Shown piece by piece: positions 48,896 through 57,130 of a stretch of 64,000 bases of DNA; positions within the stretch are counted from its first letter, which is position 1; each line of letters starts with the position of its first letter. Under the pieces are notes generated by a model that saw only the letters and a list, made by a program, of their open reading frames with translations, ran no database searches and had not been told where the DNA came from. This DNA is from RGIG3159 sp045640565 (GTDB lineage: Bacteria; Bacillota; Clostridia; Oscillospirales; Oscillospiraceae), in NCBI GenBank assembly GCA_045640565.1, contig JAZUFG010000114.1:1-64000 (forward strand), read 5' to 3'. Made by a program: the position numbers and the translations under genes.

Positions 48896-51310
48896 TTAAT
48901 TATTCTTCTTTTTTTCCTCTTCTTCCAGCTTCTCCAACTCTTCCTCGATGAGTTCATCCAGGGTCTTCGGCTTTACCGTTTCCGTGTGGATGGGACAATC
49001 CTGGTCATAACGGGTCGTTGAGGGACTGGAAGCCTTATAATAGCCCTCCGGCTGATTGGTAATGAAATTATATTCTTCGTCCTGAACGGTAACGCCTTCC
49101 TTCAGGAACTTTCTCGTCACATTGAGGAGGCCCAAATTTCTCAGGGAATAGGGCGCCTTCTCGTAGCAATAGGAGGTGGCACGAAGCCCGGACTCGCCGC
49201 AAAGCGTTACCATCTTGTGGCAATCGCATTCTTCCGTCGGCACATCTTCCAGGCAAAGATACGCCGTGACCTCCCGATCCCCTCTCGGATCCGCATGGCA
49301 GGCATCCGTGCAGAGCTTGCCGCTGTCGCGGCAGAAACTGCACTCCACCAAATTACTTGGCTTATCAAAATCTTCATAGCTAAGGCCGGAGTGGATCTCT
49401 GCCATAATATCATGCCAGATATGGACGGCAATGCTGCCCTCGCCGTCAACCCGCTCAATGGATTCAGGGGTATCATAGCCCACCCAGCAGAGGGCGGTGT
49501 AATAGGGCGTATAGCCTCCGAACCAGCTATCGCAATCGTCATCCGTGGTACCGGTCTTTCCCGCCACGGGCATATTATCCAAAGCTGCCCCGGTCCCGGT
49601 TCCGGTGAGAACCGTCTCCTCCATCATTTCCGTCAGATAGTAGGCATTCTTTGCGCTGAGGGCTCTGTTGTCCTCCTGCTCGTTGTAAAGAAGGACATTC
49701 CCTTCCTCATCCGTAATCTTTGTATAGGTTCTGCCGGTACGGTAAACGCCGTCATTGGCAAAAGCCGCATAGGCCTCCGTCAATTCCTTCAGCGTACAGC
49801 CGTATGCCAGGCTGCCCATGCCCATGCCCCAGGACGTCAGGTCCGTGAGATTATCCCTGTTTTCCACAAAGGTGGAAATATGCAGGTTATCTCTGGCATA
49901 TTCAAAGCAGGTCCTTGCCGTCATGGTGTCCACCAGGGAAACAGATATGGTGTTCAAGGACTTGGCAACCGCTTCCTTCATGTTTACAAGGCCGCGGTAG
50001 ATGCCGTCAATATTGGGAGGCCAGCAAGCCGTATCCGTGAAACGGGAAGGCACATCATCCATCGTGCTGATGGGGGTGATCAACCCCTCATTCAAAGCAG
50101 CGGCATAAACGGTAACAGGCTTGAGCACAGAGCCCGGCTCCAGCTTGCTCTGGGTTGCACGGTTCCAAACCAGGCTTCCTTCCTTTTTGCCGGTACCGCC
50201 AATAACGCCCACGATATCTCCGCTCTCATTATCGATCACCATCATGGCGCTCTGCAATTGCTGGGCACTCTTTGTGGCGGGGAAGTTTTCCTCATCCGTG
50301 TACTGTTTTTCCAAAAGGTTCTGAATTTCCGTGTTCACAGTCGCATAAATTCTGTAACCGCCGGAGGTCAGCATTCTGTTGGCTTCCTGATAGGAAAGAT
50401 TATAGGTTTCCTCCAAATCGGAGATCACCTCACGGACGACCTCATCCACAAAGTAGGAATAGATTCCATACTCGCCTTCCGATCTTGTCCCCTCGGCAGA
50501 TGAAGTGAAAACTAACTCCTGATTCTTCGCGGCTATCATCTCTTCCTCCGAGATATAGCCCTGGTCGCACATGGCCTGAAGAATGATCCTTTCTCTCTTT
50601 TTGTTGTTTTCAGGAAAAACATAAGGATCATAGAGGGACGGGTTATTGGTAATACCGATCAGGCTGGCGCACTCTGCCAGAGATAATTCGGACACGTCCT
50701 TTCCGAAATAGTGCCGTGATGCGCTCTGGACACCGTACTTTCCTTCGCCCAGATAGATGGTGTTGAAATACATTTCCAGAATATCGGACTTTTCATAATC
50801 CTCTTCCAAGCGGAGAGCGCGATACATTTCCGTCAGTTTTCTATGGACGGTGACATCGTTTTCACCGGTCAGATTCTTCACCAACTGCTGAGTGATTGTG
50901 GATCCGCCAAAAGAGGACTTTCCGATAAACATACTGGCGCAGGCCTTGATCGTCCGAAGCCAGTCAATGCCCTCATGGTCAAAGAAACGCTTATCCTCGA
51001 TGGAAACGCAGGCGAAAGACAGCTCGTTGGGAATATCCGAATAGTCCACCCATTCCCGGTCTTCACTGGCATAGAGGCGCTGAATTTCTTCCCACTCACC
51101 GGTTTTTTTATTCTCTGCGAGAATAATGGATGTTTTGGAAAGATCGTAATCCTCCAAAACCAGGGTATCCTGGGACTTTACATCCGTCCGGACCCAGTTA
51201 TAAAAATAGACGGCAAAAAGGATAAAAGCTACTGCGCAGACAAGGATAGCAGTACCCAAAACTGCGAAGAATTTCCCCGCAAAGGTTTTTTTCTTACGTT
51301 TGTTTTCCAT
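48896..51310 (-). CDS. class A penicillin-binding protein (PBP1A type)
   Basis: A bifunctional peptidoglycan synthase, 804 residues. A basic cytoplasmic N-terminus and one membrane helix (about 10-35) are followed by a GT51 glycosyltransferase domain (VSIEDKRFFDHEGIDW, GGSTITQQLVKNL). The transpeptidase domain has SxxK in LEPGSVLKPVT, the SxN region in AKSLNTISV and KTG in VAGKTGTTDDD. A cysteine-rich segment (CSFCRDSGKLCTDAC...CDCHK) near the end and a Lys/Glu-rich tail are unusual. GGAGGG precedes the ATG, six codons inside the longest frame. It begins the operon leading to ecfA1-truA. Confidence 0.95.
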   Translation of the reverse strand: MENKRKKKTFAGKFFAVLGTAILVCAVAFILFAVYFYNWVRTDVKSQDTLVLEDYDLSKTSIILAENKKTGEWEEIQRLYASEDREWVDYSDIPNELSFACVSIEDKRFFDHEGIDWLRTIKACASMFIGKSSFGGSTITQQLVKNLTGENDVTVHRKLTEMYRALRLEEDYEKSDILEMYFNTIYLGEGKYGVQSASRHYFGKDVSELSLAECASLIGITNNPSLYDPYVFPENNKKRERIILQAMCDQGYISEEEMIAAKNQELVFTSSAEGTRSEGEYGIYSYFVDEVVREVISDLEETYNLSYQEANRMLTSGGYRIYATVNTEIQNLLEKQYTDEENFPATKSAQQLQSAMMVIDNESGDIVGVIGGTGKKEGSLVWNRATQSKLEPGSVLKPVTVYAAALNEGLITPISTMDDVPSRFTDTACWPPNIDGIYRGLVNMKEAVAKSLNTISVSLVDTMTARTCFEYARDNLHISTFVENRDNLTDLTSWGMGMGSLAYGCTLKELTEAYAAFANDGVYRTGRTYTKITDEEGNVLLYNEQEDNRALSAKNAYYLTEMMEETVLTGTGTGAALDNMPVAGKTGTTDDDCDSWFGGYTPYYTALCWVGYDTPESIERVDGEGSIAVHIWHDIMAEIHSGLSYEDFDKPSNLVECSFCRDSGKLCTDACHADPRGDREVTAYLCLEDVPTEECDCHKMVTLCGESGLRATSYCYEKAPYSLRNLGLLNVTRKFLKEGVTVQDEEYNFITNQPEGYYKASSPSTTRYDQDCPIHTETVKPKTLDELIEEELEKLEEEEKKKNN

Positions 51311-51365
51311 CACGGACCCTCCAAACAAAGCAATAACTAGGGAGTGTATACAACTTCAATTTTAT

Positions 51366-51395
51366 ATTATAGCACTTCTGTCAAGAATTCTTCAA
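51366..51395 (-). promoter_or_regulatory. promoter of the PBP-ecf operon
   Basis: Minus strand TTGAAG (51390-51395) and TATAAT (51366-51371), spacer 18. Confidence 0.6.
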
Positions 51396-51452
51396 GGTTC
51401 GGACAAAGGAATTCAAGGCTGCAGCGAAAGTATCCCCGGAAAGCTATTTCCC

Positions 51453-51481
51453 TTGCGATTTTCCTGCAGAACTGCTATACT
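51453..51481 (+). promoter_or_regulatory. promoter of the NifX-FKBP fusion gene
   Basis: TTGCGA (51453-51458) and TATACT (51476-51481), spacer 17. Confidence 0.68.
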
Positions 51482-51510
51482 GCTATTTGAAAACAAGGAG
51501 GACTAAAACG

Positions 51511-52332
51511 ATGAAAATTGCGGTAACTTATGAAAACGGAGAAGTCTTTCAGCACTTTGGAAGGACCAGGACATTTAAGATCTATGACATTGCAGGAGAA
51601 AATATCCTCTCCTCGGAAATCCTGGACTGCGGAGAAACAGGGCACGAAGCCCTGGCTGAGCTGTTAAGCGAGAATGAAGTGGATGTCCTGATCTGCGGCG
51701 GCATGGGAAGCGGCGCCCAGGCTGCTCTCACGGATACCGGTATCCGGATCTGTTCCGGAGCAAGCGGGAATGCGGACGGTTCAGTGGAAGCTTTTCTGCG
51801 GGGAGAACTCAGCTCCGAAGGCGTAAACTGTGATCATCATGAAGAAGGTTCCGGCTGCAGCGGCCACTGCGGGGGCTGCCACGGCTGCCATCCCATGATG
51901 GAAGGCAAAAATGTGGGGAAAGCCGTCAAAGTCCATTACCAGGGTACCTTTAACGACGGAACACAGTTTGATTCCTCTTACGAACGAGGTGAACCTCTCA
52001 GCTTCATCTGCGGAGCGGGCATGATGATCCCCGGCTTTGATCAGGCAGTCGCTCTGATGGAAGTGGGTGAAATCATGAATATTCACCTATCCCCCGAAGA
52101 TGCTTACGGCCCTTCCGATCCGAATGCCATCTTTACGGTGGAGACCTCCATGGTCCCGGGTTCCGAAGATCTTAAAGTAGGACAGAGGGTATATCTGACA
52201 GACGGGAGCGGCCGTCCCCTTCCCGTTCTTGTTACCCAAAAAGAAGGAGAAAGCATCACCTTTGATGCCAACCATGAAATGGCAGGAAAGGAACTCAATT
52301 TTAAAATTGAGCTTTTGGAAGTCTCCGAGTAA
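51511..52332 (+). CDS. fusion of a NifX/NifB-type metallocluster-binding domain and a SlyD-like FKBP prolyl isomerase
   Basis: A 273-residue protein with two domains not usually joined. Residues 1-110 match the dinitrogenase iron-molybdenum cofactor biosynthesis fold (MKIAVTYENGEVFQHFGRT, VLICGGMGSGAQAALTDTGI). A linker dense in Cys and His (HHEEGSGCSGHCGGCHGCH) could bind metal. From about 130 it is an FKBP domain of SlyD type, with the insert-in-flap segment (HYQGTFNDGTQFDSSYERG, GAGMMIPGFDQA, EDAYGP, FDANHEMAGKELNFKIELL). SlyD proteins are prolyl isomerases and nickel metallochaperones. Metal or cluster handling is a reasonable inference; the real role is unknown. AAGGAGG precedes the chosen ATG. 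Confidence 0.88.
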   Translation: MKIAVTYENGEVFQHFGRTRTFKIYDIAGENILSSEILDCGETGHEALAELLSENEVDVLICGGMGSGAQAALTDTGIRICSGASGNADGSVEAFLRGELSSEGVNCDHHEEGSGCSGHCGGCHGCHPMMEGKNVGKAVKVHYQGTFNDGTQFDSSYERGEPLSFICGAGMMIPGFDQAVALMEVGEIMNIHLSPEDAYGPSDPNAIFTVETSMVPGSEDLKVGQRVYLTDGSGRPLPVLVTQKEGESITFDANHEMAGKELNFKIELLEVSE

Positions 52333-52342
52333 AAAGGGCATA

Positions 52343-52380
52343 AAAATATCCCGGTTCCAGAAAGGACCGGGATATTTTTT
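52343..52380. terminator. bidirectional intrinsic terminator
   Basis: AAAATATCCCGGT (52343-52355) and ACCGGGATATTTT (52366-52378), 13 bp with a 10-base loop, then TT. It ends the fusion gene on the plus strand and the ribosomal operon after rplQ on the minus strand. Confidence 0.87.
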
Positions 52381-52426
52381 ATGCTGCTCTCACCGATCTC
52401 CGCAAAGAACAGTGAGACGAAGAAAA

Positions 52427-52768
52427 TTAAACAAGTTCAATAACTGCTTTTTCGGCTGCATCGCCGCGACGAAGAGTAGTTCTGGTTACACGGGTGTAAC
52501 CGCCCTTGCGCTCTGCATACTTGGGAGCGATTTCGTCAAACAGCTTCTTTGCAACATCTTCCTTGGTAACAAAGGCAAGAGCTCTGCGATAGTTGGCAAG
52601 GCCGCCCTTTTTGGCCAGGGTGATGAGCTTTTCAACAACGGGCTGAACTTCCTTGGCACGGAAAAAAGTGGTTTCAATCTTGCCATAGGAAAGCAGGTCA
52701 GTTGCGAGCTGGCGGAGCAGAGCCTTTCTCTGTGTGCTGGTCTTACCCAGTTTGCGTGTTCCGTACAT
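52427..52768 (-). CDS. rplQ: 50S ribosomal protein L17
   Basis: L17, 113 residues (YGTRKLGKTSTQRKALLRQL, KAKEVQP-like RAKEVQPVVEKLITLAKKG). It binds 23S rRNA near the tunnel exit. It is the last gene of the alpha operon part, 21 bases after rpoA and just before the bidirectional terminator. Length is normal for Firmicutes. Confidence 0.98.
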   Translation of the reverse strand: MYGTRKLGKTSTQRKALLRQLATDLLSYGKIETTFFRAKEVQPVVEKLITLAKKGGLANYRRALAFVTKEDVAKKLFDEIAPKYAERKGGYTRVTRTTLRRGDAAEKAVIELV

Positions 52769-52789
52769 AATTCATTTACCTCCAAAAGC

Positions 52790-53758
52790 TTACTGCTCGG
52801 AATCTTTTTCTTTGGACTCTTCATTGGCGAGGCTCAGGCCCATCATGGCGAGCTTATTCTGAACCTCTTCGAGGGACTTTCTGCCCATATTGCGGACCTT
52901 CATCATTTCGTCGCTGGTCTTGGAAATCAAGTCCTCAACGTTGTTGATATTGGCACGCTTCAGGCAGTTAAAGCTACGAACGGACAGATCCAGCTCTTCA
53001 ATCGTGAGCTCCAAAACCTTGTCATGAGTGGGCTCCGGCTTATCTACGACTGTGGGGCTGCTATTCACGGCCTCAGAGAGATCCGTAAAGAGAGAGAGGT
53101 GATCCGTCATAATCTTTGCGCCCAGGGAAACAGCATCCCGAGCGGAAATCGTATTATTGGTCCATACCTCAAGAGTCAGCTTGTCGTAGTCGGTCATATT
53201 ACCGACACGGGTGTTTTCCACCGTGTAGTTGACCTTATAAACCGGGGAATAAAGGGAATCCACAGCAATTACGCCAATCGGCATATTGGGATTCTTATTC
53301 CGATCGGCAGGGACATAGCCCCGGCCGTGACCCAGTGTAATCTCCATGCTGAAGTTTGCATCGGGACCAAGGGAGCAGATATGGAGCTCCGGATTGATGA
53401 TCTCCACATCGCTATCCAGCCTGATATCACCGGCAGTGACTTCGCATTCACCGGTCGCATCAATATAGACGGTCTTAGGGCCGGCACAATGCAGCTTGGC
53501 AATAATCTTCTTGACATTCAAAACGATCTCCGTGACATCCTCACGAACACCGGGAATGGTGGAGAATTCATGCTGCACGCCAGCAATCTTGATAGATGTA
53601 GCGGCAGATCCGGGAAGAGAGCTCAGAAGGATCCGACGAAGGGAGTTGCCCATCGTTGTTCCATAGCCTCTGGCCAGGGGTTCTACCGTATAAATACCAT
53701 GATTGCTACCCTCAGGGGCATCGTCACATGTAATGCGAGGCTTTTCAAATTCAACCAT
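52790..53758 (-). CDS. rpoA: RNA polymerase subunit alpha
   Basis: Alpha, 322 residues. The N-terminal dimerisation domain has LARGYGTTMGNSLRRILLSS and PGVREDVTEIVLNVK. A flexible linker is followed by the C-terminal promoter and activator-binding domain, LDLSVRSFNCLKRANINNVE (about 245-264). The acidic/serine-rich tail (NEESKEKDSEQ) is short. The ATG follows AGGAGGG by 11 bases, seven codons inside the longest frame. Confidence 0.98.
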   Translation of the reverse strand: MVEFEKPRITCDDAPEGSNHGIYTVEPLARGYGTTMGNSLRRILLSSLPGSAATSIKIAGVQHEFSTIPGVREDVTEIVLNVKKIIAKLHCAGPKTVYIDATGECEVTAGDIRLDSDVEIINPELHICSLGPDANFSMEITLGHGRGYVPADRNKNPNMPIGVIAVDSLYSPVYKVNYTVENTRVGNMTDYDKLTLEVWTNNTISARDAVSLGAKIMTDHLSLFTDLSEAVNSSPTVVDKPEPTHDKVLELTIEELDLSVRSFNCLKRANINNVEDLISKTSDEMMKVRNMGRKSLEEVQNKLAMMGLSLANEESKEKDSEQ

Positions 53759-53833
53759 TAAATAAATACCCTCCTTCAATCTGCGAAAAGAGCTTTCGCC
53801 GCTATGTTCAGCTTACGGTTCAGAAGGTTCAGA

Positions 53834-54430
53834 TTACTTGGAGTAATACTCGACGATGAGGTGTTCTGCGATTTCAAAGTCGATATCGTCTCTAGCAGGC
53901 ATCGTAACAACTTTACCCGTCAAAGTGTTCTTATCGCGATCCAGCCACTTGGGAGCAGCCACAAAAGCGTCAGCTTCCTTCATCATCTTAAAACGAGTGC
54001 AGGACTGGCTCTTTTCAGAGACAGCAATAACGTCGCCAACCTTAACCAAATAAGAAGGGATATTTACGCGCTTGCCGTTCACGTTGAAATGACCGTGACT
54101 GACCAGCTGGCGGGCTTCCCGACGGGTTGAAGCAAAACCGAGGCGATAGACTGCATTGTCCAATCTGCGCTCAACGAGAACCAGGAGGTTTTCGCCGGTG
54201 TTGCCTTCCATGCGTTCAGCCTTCTCGTAATAAGCACGGAACTGCTTTTCAAGAATGCCATATACGAACTTGACCTTCTGCTTTTCCTGCATCTGGAGGC
54301 CATATTCGGATTTCTTTGTTCTTCTCTGTCCACCGGGGTTCTTATTGGAAGACTTGTTATAACCCATTGCGGCGGGAGAAACGCCCAGAGTTCTGCAGCG
54401 CTTCAGGACAGGCTGTGTATTTCTTGCCAT
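53834..54430 (-). CDS. rpsD: 30S ribosomal protein S4
   Basis: S4, 198 residues, a primary 16S rRNA-binding protein. It has ARNTQPVLKRCRTLGVSP, the S4 RNA-binding domain with LDNAVYRLGFASTRREARQL (about 95-114) and HGHFNVNGKRVNIPSY. It lacks the N-terminal zinc-binding cysteine cluster. It lies between rpsK and rpoA. In Bacillus S4 regulates its own synthesis, but here it is within the operon and no S4 leader was recognised. Confidence 0.98.
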   Translation of the reverse strand: MARNTQPVLKRCRTLGVSPAAMGYNKSSNKNPGGQRRTKKSEYGLQMQEKQKVKFVYGILEKQFRAYYEKAERMEGNTGENLLVLVERRLDNAVYRLGFASTRREARQLVSHGHFNVNGKRVNIPSYLVKVGDVIAVSEKSQSCTRFKMMKEADAFVAAPKWLDRDKNTLTGKVVTMPARDDIDFEIAEHLIVEYYSK

Positions 54431-54451
54431 AAATTATTTCCTCCTTCTAAA

Positions 54452-54850
54452 TCAGACACGACGTCTCTTGGGAGGACGGCAGCCATTGTGAGGAATGGGA
54501 GTGACGTCCTTGATCATGGTGACATCGAGGCCTGCAGACTGCAGGGCACGGATAGCAGCTTCACGACCCTGACCGGGGCCCTTCACGAAGACTTCAACGG
54601 TCTTCAGACCGTAGTTGTCAACAGCGGCCTTTGCGGCAGTCTCTGCAGCCATCTGTGCTGCGAAAGGAGTGGATTTCTTGGATCCGCGGAAGCCGAGGCC
54701 ACCGGAGGATGCCCAGGAAAGAGCGTTACCATTGCTGTCGGTAATGGTAACCATGGTGTTGTTGAAAGAGGAACGGATATGAGCGGCACCTTTTTCAACT
54801 ACCTTGCGTTCACGACGACGCTTGACAACTTTTTTAGCAGCTTTAGCCAT
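54452..54850 (-). CDS. rpsK: 30S ribosomal protein S11
   Basis: S11, 132 residues, at the mRNA exit of the small subunit. Typical segments are AHIRSSFNNTMVTITDSNGN, GSKKSTPFAAQMAAE, VKGPGQGREAAIRAL and the basic end PHNGCRPPKRRRV. It is 15 bases from rpsM and 21 from rpsD. Confidence 0.98.
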   Translation of the reverse strand: MAKAAKKVVKRRRERKVVEKGAAHIRSSFNNTMVTITDSNGNALSWASSGGLGFRGSKKSTPFAAQMAAETAAKAAVDNYGLKTVEVFVKGPGQGREAAIRALQSAGLDVTMIKDVTPIPHNGCRPPKRRRV

Positions 54851-54865
54851 ACCATATTCCTCCTA

Positions 54866-55234
54866 TTACTTCTTCTTATTCGCAATAGTCTTCTTGGGAC
54901 CCTTGCGCGTTCTAGCGTTGGTCTTTGTTCTCTGACCGCGGACGGGCAGACCGCGACGATGGCGGACACCGCGATAGCAGCCGATTTCCGTGAGCCGCTT
55001 AATATTCATAGCGGTTTCGCGGCGCAGGTCACCTTCGATGGTGTAGTTCTTATCGATAACTTCACGAAGAGCAGCTTCCTGGTCATCGGTAAGGTCCTTA
55101 ACGCGGATGTCGGGATCCACATTAGCGAGCTTCAAAATATCATTTGCGCTCTTTCTGCCGATACCGTAAATATAGGTCAGACCGATTTCAATTCTTTTTT
55201 CACGGGGCAGGTCAATACCAGCAATACGTGCCAT
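54866..55234 (-). CDS. rpsM: 30S ribosomal protein S13
   Basis: S13, 122 residues, which contacts tRNA and the large subunit in bridge B1. It starts ARIAGIDLPREKRIEIGLTY, contains the helix-hairpin-helix IGRKSANDIL, and ends with the basic RGLPVRGQRTKTNARTRKGP tail. It follows rpmJ in the order infA-rpmJ-rpsM-rpsK-rpsD-rpoA-rplQ. Confidence 0.98.
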   Translation of the reverse strand: MARIAGIDLPREKRIEIGLTYIYGIGRKSANDILKLANVDPDIRVKDLTDDQEAALREVIDKNYTIEGDLRRETAMNIKRLTEIGCYRGVRHRRGLPVRGQRTKTNARTRKGPKKTIANKKK

Positions 55235-55255
55235 AGTTCTTCAAGCACCTCCTAA

Positions 55256-55369
55256 TCAGCCTTGTCTCTGCTTATGCTTGGGGTTTTCGCAAATAACCAT
55301 TACACGGCCCTTGCGCTTGATAACCTTGCACTTTTCGCACATGGGCTTAACGGACGGTCTTACTTTCAT
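55256..55369 (-). CDS. rpmJ: 50S ribosomal protein L36
   Basis: A 37-residue zinc-ribbon ribosomal protein (MKVRPSVKPMCEKCKVIKRK, then GRVMVICENPKHKQRQG). Three cysteines and a histidine in the pattern C-x2-C-x12-C-x4-H give the zinc-binding (C+) form. It lies between infA and rpsM, where the family is always found, with GGAGG before the ATG. Confidence 0.97.
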   Translation of the reverse strand: MKVRPSVKPMCEKCKVIKRKGRVMVICENPKHKQRQG

Positions 55370-55392
55370 ACAATAACCTCCACAAATTCTGT

Positions 55393-55611
55393 TTACTTAC
55401 TTCTCCATGTGATTCTTCCGCGGGTAAGATCATAGGGTGACATTTGAACTGTTACCTTATCGCCCGGGAGAATCTTAATAAAGTTCATCCTGAGCTTGCC
55501 GGAAATATGTGCCAAAATGACATGTCCGTTTCCGATATCCACCGAAAACATTGCATTTGGCAGCGCATCCACAACGATGCCCTCAAGCTCGATTACGTCG
55601 TCTTTTGCCAA
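55393..55611 (-). CDS. infA: translation initiation factor IF-1
   Basis: IF-1, 72 residues, one OB fold (DVIELEGIVVDALPNAMFSV, HISGKLRMNFIKILPGDKVT, SPYDLTRGRITWR). It binds the ribosomal A site during initiation. The gene follows map at 101 bases, and AGGAGG lies upstream of the ATG. The KOW-domain gene often found between map and infA in Clostridia is absent. Confidence 0.98.
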   Translation of the reverse strand: MAKDDVIELEGIVVDALPNAMFSVDIGNGHVILAHISGKLRMNFIKILPGDKVTVQMSPYDLTRGRITWRSK

Positions 55612-55712
55612 GTAACAATAACCTCCTTGGTAATATGACAGTCGACTATCTGGCTTTCGCCATTTTTCTTCGAATGTTCTCCGGAAAGAAATTCAGAATC
55701 CGCAGCGATGCG

Positions 55713-56477
55713 CTATTCCAATTTTCCATCCGAAGTGACGGTGAGGATTTCCGGCTCGCCGTCAGTGATGAGCAAAGTGTTTTCATAGTGTGCAGAAAGG
55801 CTTCCATCTTTCGTGACCGTCGTCCAACGATCTCTCAAAACTTCAACCTCCCAGGACCCTTGGTTGACCATAGGCTCCACACAGATCGTCATGCCCTTGA
55901 TCAGCCTCGGCCCCCTACCCAGTTTCCCGTAGTTGGGCACATTTGGTTCTTCATGAAGATTCGCGCCGATGCCGTGACCTACAAAGTCGCGTACAACAGA
56001 GAACCCGTTTTCTTCTACATAAGCCTGAACTGCAGCCGAGATATCGGAAACCCGGTAGCCCTGCCTGGCAAATCGCAGGCCTTCGAAGAAACTTTGCTTC
56101 GTGACATCAATCAAACGCCGTGCCTCCGGAGAAATCTCTCCGCAAGCATAGGTGGCAGCACAGTCACCGTGAAATCCGTGATAGTTTGCGCCAACATCAA
56201 CACTGACGATGTCACCCTCATGCAAAACCTGATTCTTCGGGATGCCGTGGATGACCACATTGTTGACGGAAATGCAGGCACTGGCGGGAAAACCGCCATA
56301 ATTCAGAAAAGACGGAACTGCGCCGCGCGAAAGGATAAAGTCATGAACGGCCTTATCGATCTCAATGAGTTTAACGCCAGGTCTTACCATTGCGCCTGCC
56401 AAGGCACGCGCTGCCGCGGTAATTTCGCCGGCCTTACGCATCTCAATGAGTTCTCGCTCAATTTTGACAGATATCAT
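55713..56477 (-). CDS. map: methionine aminopeptidase
   Basis: A type I enzyme removing the initiator methionine, 254 residues. Metal ligands sit in VDVGANYHGFHGDCAAT (two Asp), GHGIGANLHEEPNVPNY (His), and two late Glu (MTICVEPMVN and HYENTLLIT). No N-terminal SH3-binding zinc extension is present. Its start overlaps the end of adk by 20 bp and has no strong ribosome binding site, suggesting coupling to adk translation. Confidence 0.98.
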   Translation of the reverse strand: MISVKIERELIEMRKAGEITAAARALAGAMVRPGVKLIEIDKAVHDFILSRGAVPSFLNYGGFPASACISVNNVVIHGIPKNQVLHEGDIVSVDVGANYHGFHGDCAATYACGEISPEARRLIDVTKQSFFEGLRFARQGYRVSDISAAVQAYVEENGFSVVRDFVGHGIGANLHEEPNVPNYGKLGRGPRLIKGMTICVEPMVNQGSWEVEVLRDRWTTVTKDGSLSAHYENTLLITDGEPEILTVTSDGKLE

Positions 56478-57111
56478 TATCCATACCTATCGCCGCCATG
56501 ATGTCACGGGTTGCCTGCTCAATGCTCTCGTTGCCGGTTATCATGCGCAGATGGCCTCTCTTGGAATAGAACTCCTTTAAAGGCTCTGTCTGGCGGTGAT
56601 AAACCACTAAACGGGCACGCACCGTTTCCGGCGCATCATCTGAACGAACCGACAAGGGTCCGCCGCAGACGTCACAGACACCCACTCTTTTCGGCGGTCT
56701 TGCAATCAAGTGATAACCGATGTCACAGGCACTGCAAACACGGCGCCCCTGCATACGTTTCTCAATGACTGCATCATCAATCTCAATGGAGATTACATGG
56801 TCAAACCGAAGTCCGGCTGCCTCAAGCGCCTCAGCCTGGGGAATCGTGCGGGGCACGCCATCGAGGATGTAGCCATTGCCGCAATCCTCTTTGGCCAAGC
56901 GTTCCCGAATGATATTGAGAATAACATCATCCGAAACCAACTGTCCCCGGTCAATCAGGTCTTTCGCCTTCAGCCCGAGCTCGGTTTTATTTTTAATTGC
57001 TTCTCTGAGTATATTTCCGGTTGAGATGGAAGGGATCCCCAGGATCCTGGAAAGAATCCTGGCCTGTGTACCCTTCCCTGCGCCCGGAGCGCCCAAAAGA
57101 ATCAAATTCAT
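56458..57111 (-). CDS. adk: adenylate kinase with zinc-binding LID
   Basis: A 217-residue enzyme converting ATP and AMP to two ADP. The P-loop is GAPGAGKGTQA (7-17), the AMP site STGNILREAI, and YILDGVPRTIPQAEAL is the central motif. The LID has four cysteines (VCSACDIGYH and GVCDVCGGPL) that bind zinc, as in Gram-positive long-form enzymes. GGAGGG lies six bases before the ATG. It sits between secY and map as in most Firmicutes. Confidence 0.98.
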   Translation of the reverse strand: MNLILLGAPGAGKGTQARILSRILGIPSISTGNILREAIKNKTELGLKAKDLIDRGQLVSDDVILNIIRERLAKEDCGNGYILDGVPRTIPQAEALEAAGLRFDHVISIEIDDAVIEKRMQGRRVCSACDIGYHLIARPPKRVGVCDVCGGPLSVRSDDAPETVRARLVVYHRQTEPLKEFYSKRGHLRMITGNESIEQATRDIMAAIGMDNDICQN

Positions 57112-57130
57112 GCCATACCCTCCGGTACGC

